14,964 nt of DNA from JAVRLS01 sp031961205. GTDB lineage: Archaea; Thermoplasmatota; Thermoplasmata; Thermoplasmatales; Thermoplasmataceae. Under the pieces are notes generated by a model. That model ran no database searches, had not been told where the DNA came from, and saw only the letters and a program-made list of their open reading frames with translations. A program made the position numbers and the translations under genes. The DNA lies in NCBI GenBank assembly GCA_031961205.1, contig JAVRLS010000021.1, forward strand, positions 1 to 14,964. Reading direction: 5' to 3'. This document shows, in pieces, positions 13,815 through 14,964 of this stretch. Numbering within the stretch: position 1 is the stretch's first letter; each line of letters opens with the position of its first letter.

Positions 13815-13835
13815 CAAGTATTGGTTTTAAATACT

Positions 13836-14765
13836 ATGAAAATGTTTCCGGTTCTTCTGATCGCAGTTCTTATCCTTCTCATGGCTGCGCCGGTCTATGC
13901 ATCAGGCTACGGGACGTCAAGCGTGGTACTTTCCACCACTTCCATCAGCGTTGACAGGGGTGCATCGACATCGCTGTCATATAAGGTTGATCTCGTTTCA
14001 GGTGGTACGTGGGGAACCACGCTCAGCGCATCCGCACCGTCCGGCATAACGGTATCGCTCAGCAACCCATCCGCTGATCCCACATTTTCAGGTACGGCAA
14101 CCATAACCGTGGCATCATCCATGAAACCCGGCAATTACATTATCACTTTTACGGCAACAGGTGACGATCCATCCACTTCATCCGCGATGGTTACCGTCAA
14201 TGTGCTTAATGCCACGCAGGCCGGTGCTCCGCCCCCGGTGACGGTGGTGAAGGTCAATTATTATCCATTTATTGCCGGAGGCTTCACCATAGCCTTTGCA
14301 ATTGTTCTCGCCGTCCTTGCCCTTATTTTCTTCAGGAATTCCAGCCCGATCTTGAGATATGCCGGTTTTGCAGTTTCTGCCGCCTCATCAATATATCTTG
14401 CAGCAACGGATACGTTTCTCAGAAGCGTAGCTTATGATCATTATCTGGGACTGATTGCATACCTTGTTCTTGACATAATGTTCTTTGCATTGACTTTATC
14501 ATGGAGATCTATTAAAAAGACGTCACTGTATGCCCTTGGCTTCGGAAATGTATTGATAATGCTTTTAATGCTTGTTGATGTTTTTGCAGGGCTTCCCGCA
14601 AGTTCTGTTTACAATGCAACGTCCTATATCGGCTGGAAATACCTATTCGGCCTCGGAACAACATCCATATCGACGGTTTCCGTATCCATAGCCTTCATAC
14701 TCCTGTTCCTTTCCGCTGGATTGCTTGCAGGATCTTCACTGGCTGGAGCAAGGAATGTGAAATAA
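13836..14765 (+). CDS. Secreted-type Ig-like (NEW3-like) ectodomain fused to five membrane helices
   Basis: From ATG 13836 the protein has 309 residues. A signal peptide (MKMFPVLLIAVLILLMAAPVYA, about 1-22) leads into a Ser/Thr-rich beta domain at 25-125. That domain has ISVDRGASTSLSYKVD, SAPSGITVSLSNPS, ATITVASSMKPGNY and an IITFTATGD strand, the order seen in NEW3 / CARDB-type Ig-like folds with the typical 'PGxYxxTxTAT' end. A short linker with APPP follows. Five hydrophobic segments come next, at about 145-166, 172-191, 203-223, 231-252 and 279-301. There is no catalytic or transport motif that I can see; a surface receptor, sensor or scaffold is possible. TTG 13821 would add five residues but lies closer to the TATA box than is usual. 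The aldo/keto reductase follows after 51 bases with its own TATA box, so they are likely separate units. Confidence 0.85.
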   Translation: MKMFPVLLIAVLILLMAAPVYASGYGTSSVVLSTTSISVDRGASTSLSYKVDLVSGGTWGTTLSASAPSGITVSLSNPSADPTFSGTATITVASSMKPGNYIITFTATGDDPSTSSAMVTVNVLNATQAGAPPPVTVVKVNYYPFIAGGFTIAFAIVLAVLALIFFRNSSPILRYAGFAVSAASSIYLAATDTFLRSVAYDHYLGLIAYLVLDIMFFALTLSWRSIKKTSLYALGFGNVLIMLLMLVDVFAGLPASSVYNATSYIGWKYLFGLGTTSISTVSVSIAFILLFLSAGLLAGSSLAGARNVK

Positions 14766-14786
14766 CGGATAAATGCAAAAGAAAAA

Positions 14787-14794
14787 GTTTTAAT
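14787..14794 (+). promoter_or_regulatory. TATA box of the aldo/keto reductase gene
   Basis: GTTTTAAT is centred about 26 bases before the GTG at 14817, the spacing expected for a leaderless archaeal transcript. Confidence 0.45.
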
Positions 14795-14816
14795 CCACCT
14801 TCACCCTCATTTCAAA

Positions 14817-14964
14817 GTGAAGTACAGGGAATTCGGAAAGACGGGAATTAAAGTTTCTTCTATCGGCATAGGAACGTATTACGATATGAGATGGGTCGTC
14901 GGATCACGGTTTGGAATAAAACCCGATTATGAAATGAAGATCAGGGCTATCAGATCAGGAATAG
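14817..14964 (+). CDS. Aldo/keto reductase family protein, N-terminal part (runs off the window)
   Basis: A GTG start opens a frame of 49 codons that is still open at the window end. The product begins MKYREFGKTGIKVSSIGIGT, the standard aldo/keto reductase opening (YR-x-x-GKTG-x-KVS-x-[IL]-G-x-GT). It is followed by a tryptophan-containing stretch and a helix (YEMKIRAIRSGI) that corresponds to the start of the family's 'DTA' approach. These enzymes are cytoplasmic NAD(P)H-dependent reductases of carbonyl compounds on a TIM barrel. The catalytic Asp/Tyr/Lys/His lie beyond the window, so substrate and activity cannot be judged. Confidence 0.85.
   Translation, partial: MKYREFGKTGIKVSSIGIGTYYDMRWVVGSRFGIKPDYEMKIRAIRSGI

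Noticed and set aside
1..14964. CRISPR array, tRNA, rRNA, insertion sequence or integrase
   Set aside because: I saw no regularly spaced direct repeats, no cloverleaf or rRNA core sequences, and no transposase or recombinase motifs on either strand.

Overview
The window looks like a chromosomal segment of a wall-less, probably thermoacidophilic euryarchaeon of the Thermoplasmatales type. Four things point there. The phosphoglycerate mutase is of the archaeal cofactor-independent ApgM type. Many genes have an archaeal TATA box about 25 bases upstream of the start codon and no room for a leader, as expected for leaderless transcripts. There is a giant secreted, membrane-anchored surface protein rich in N-glycosylation sequons and nearly free of cysteine. 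Its 'TF-x-E-x-GLP-x-GT-x-W' repeats resemble those of surface proteins from this group. The lineage is inferred; no rRNA or other marker gene is present.

Bases 1-383 hold no confident gene, only a possible 3' end of a plus-strand gene (1-75). Four minus-strand metabolic and transport genes follow: apgM (384-1595), then an operon transcribed in the order TauE/SafE permease (4608-3616), DUF1634 membrane protein (overlapping it) and a GltD-type Fe-S/FAD/NAD(P) oxidoreductase (3197-1728). Bases 4609-5190 are AT-rich and carry three doubtful micro-ORFs and a strong hairpin.

Bases 5191-11631 encode one 2146-residue minus-strand surface protein. In order it has a signal peptide, a surface repeat, a long beta-rich part, a cohesin-like domain, about 13 Asp-box (BNR) repeats, a seven-blade second propeller, a PEGA-like domain, two more surface repeats, one membrane helix and an RRR tail. 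Immediately upstream on the same strand (11712-12942) is a tight cassette of three genes joined by ATGA stop/start overlaps: a 293-residue coiled-coil protein, a 56-residue protein and a 61-residue protein. The two small proteins share a Cys-Pro...Cys-Arg motif. The 56-residue gene is short and easily missed, and this cassette is the most novel-looking part of the window.

Bases 12943-13425 are mostly non-coding with one possible 42-codon gene. The remaining genes are on the plus strand: a small acidic/basic protein (13426-13674), a secreted-type Ig-like ectodomain fused to five membrane helices (13836-14765), and the start of an aldo/keto reductase cut by the window edge (14817-14964). No tRNA, rRNA, CRISPR array, insertion sequence or integrase was recognised. 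First genes of transcription units appear leaderless, while downstream genes carry Shine-Dalgarno sequences or ATGA coupling.
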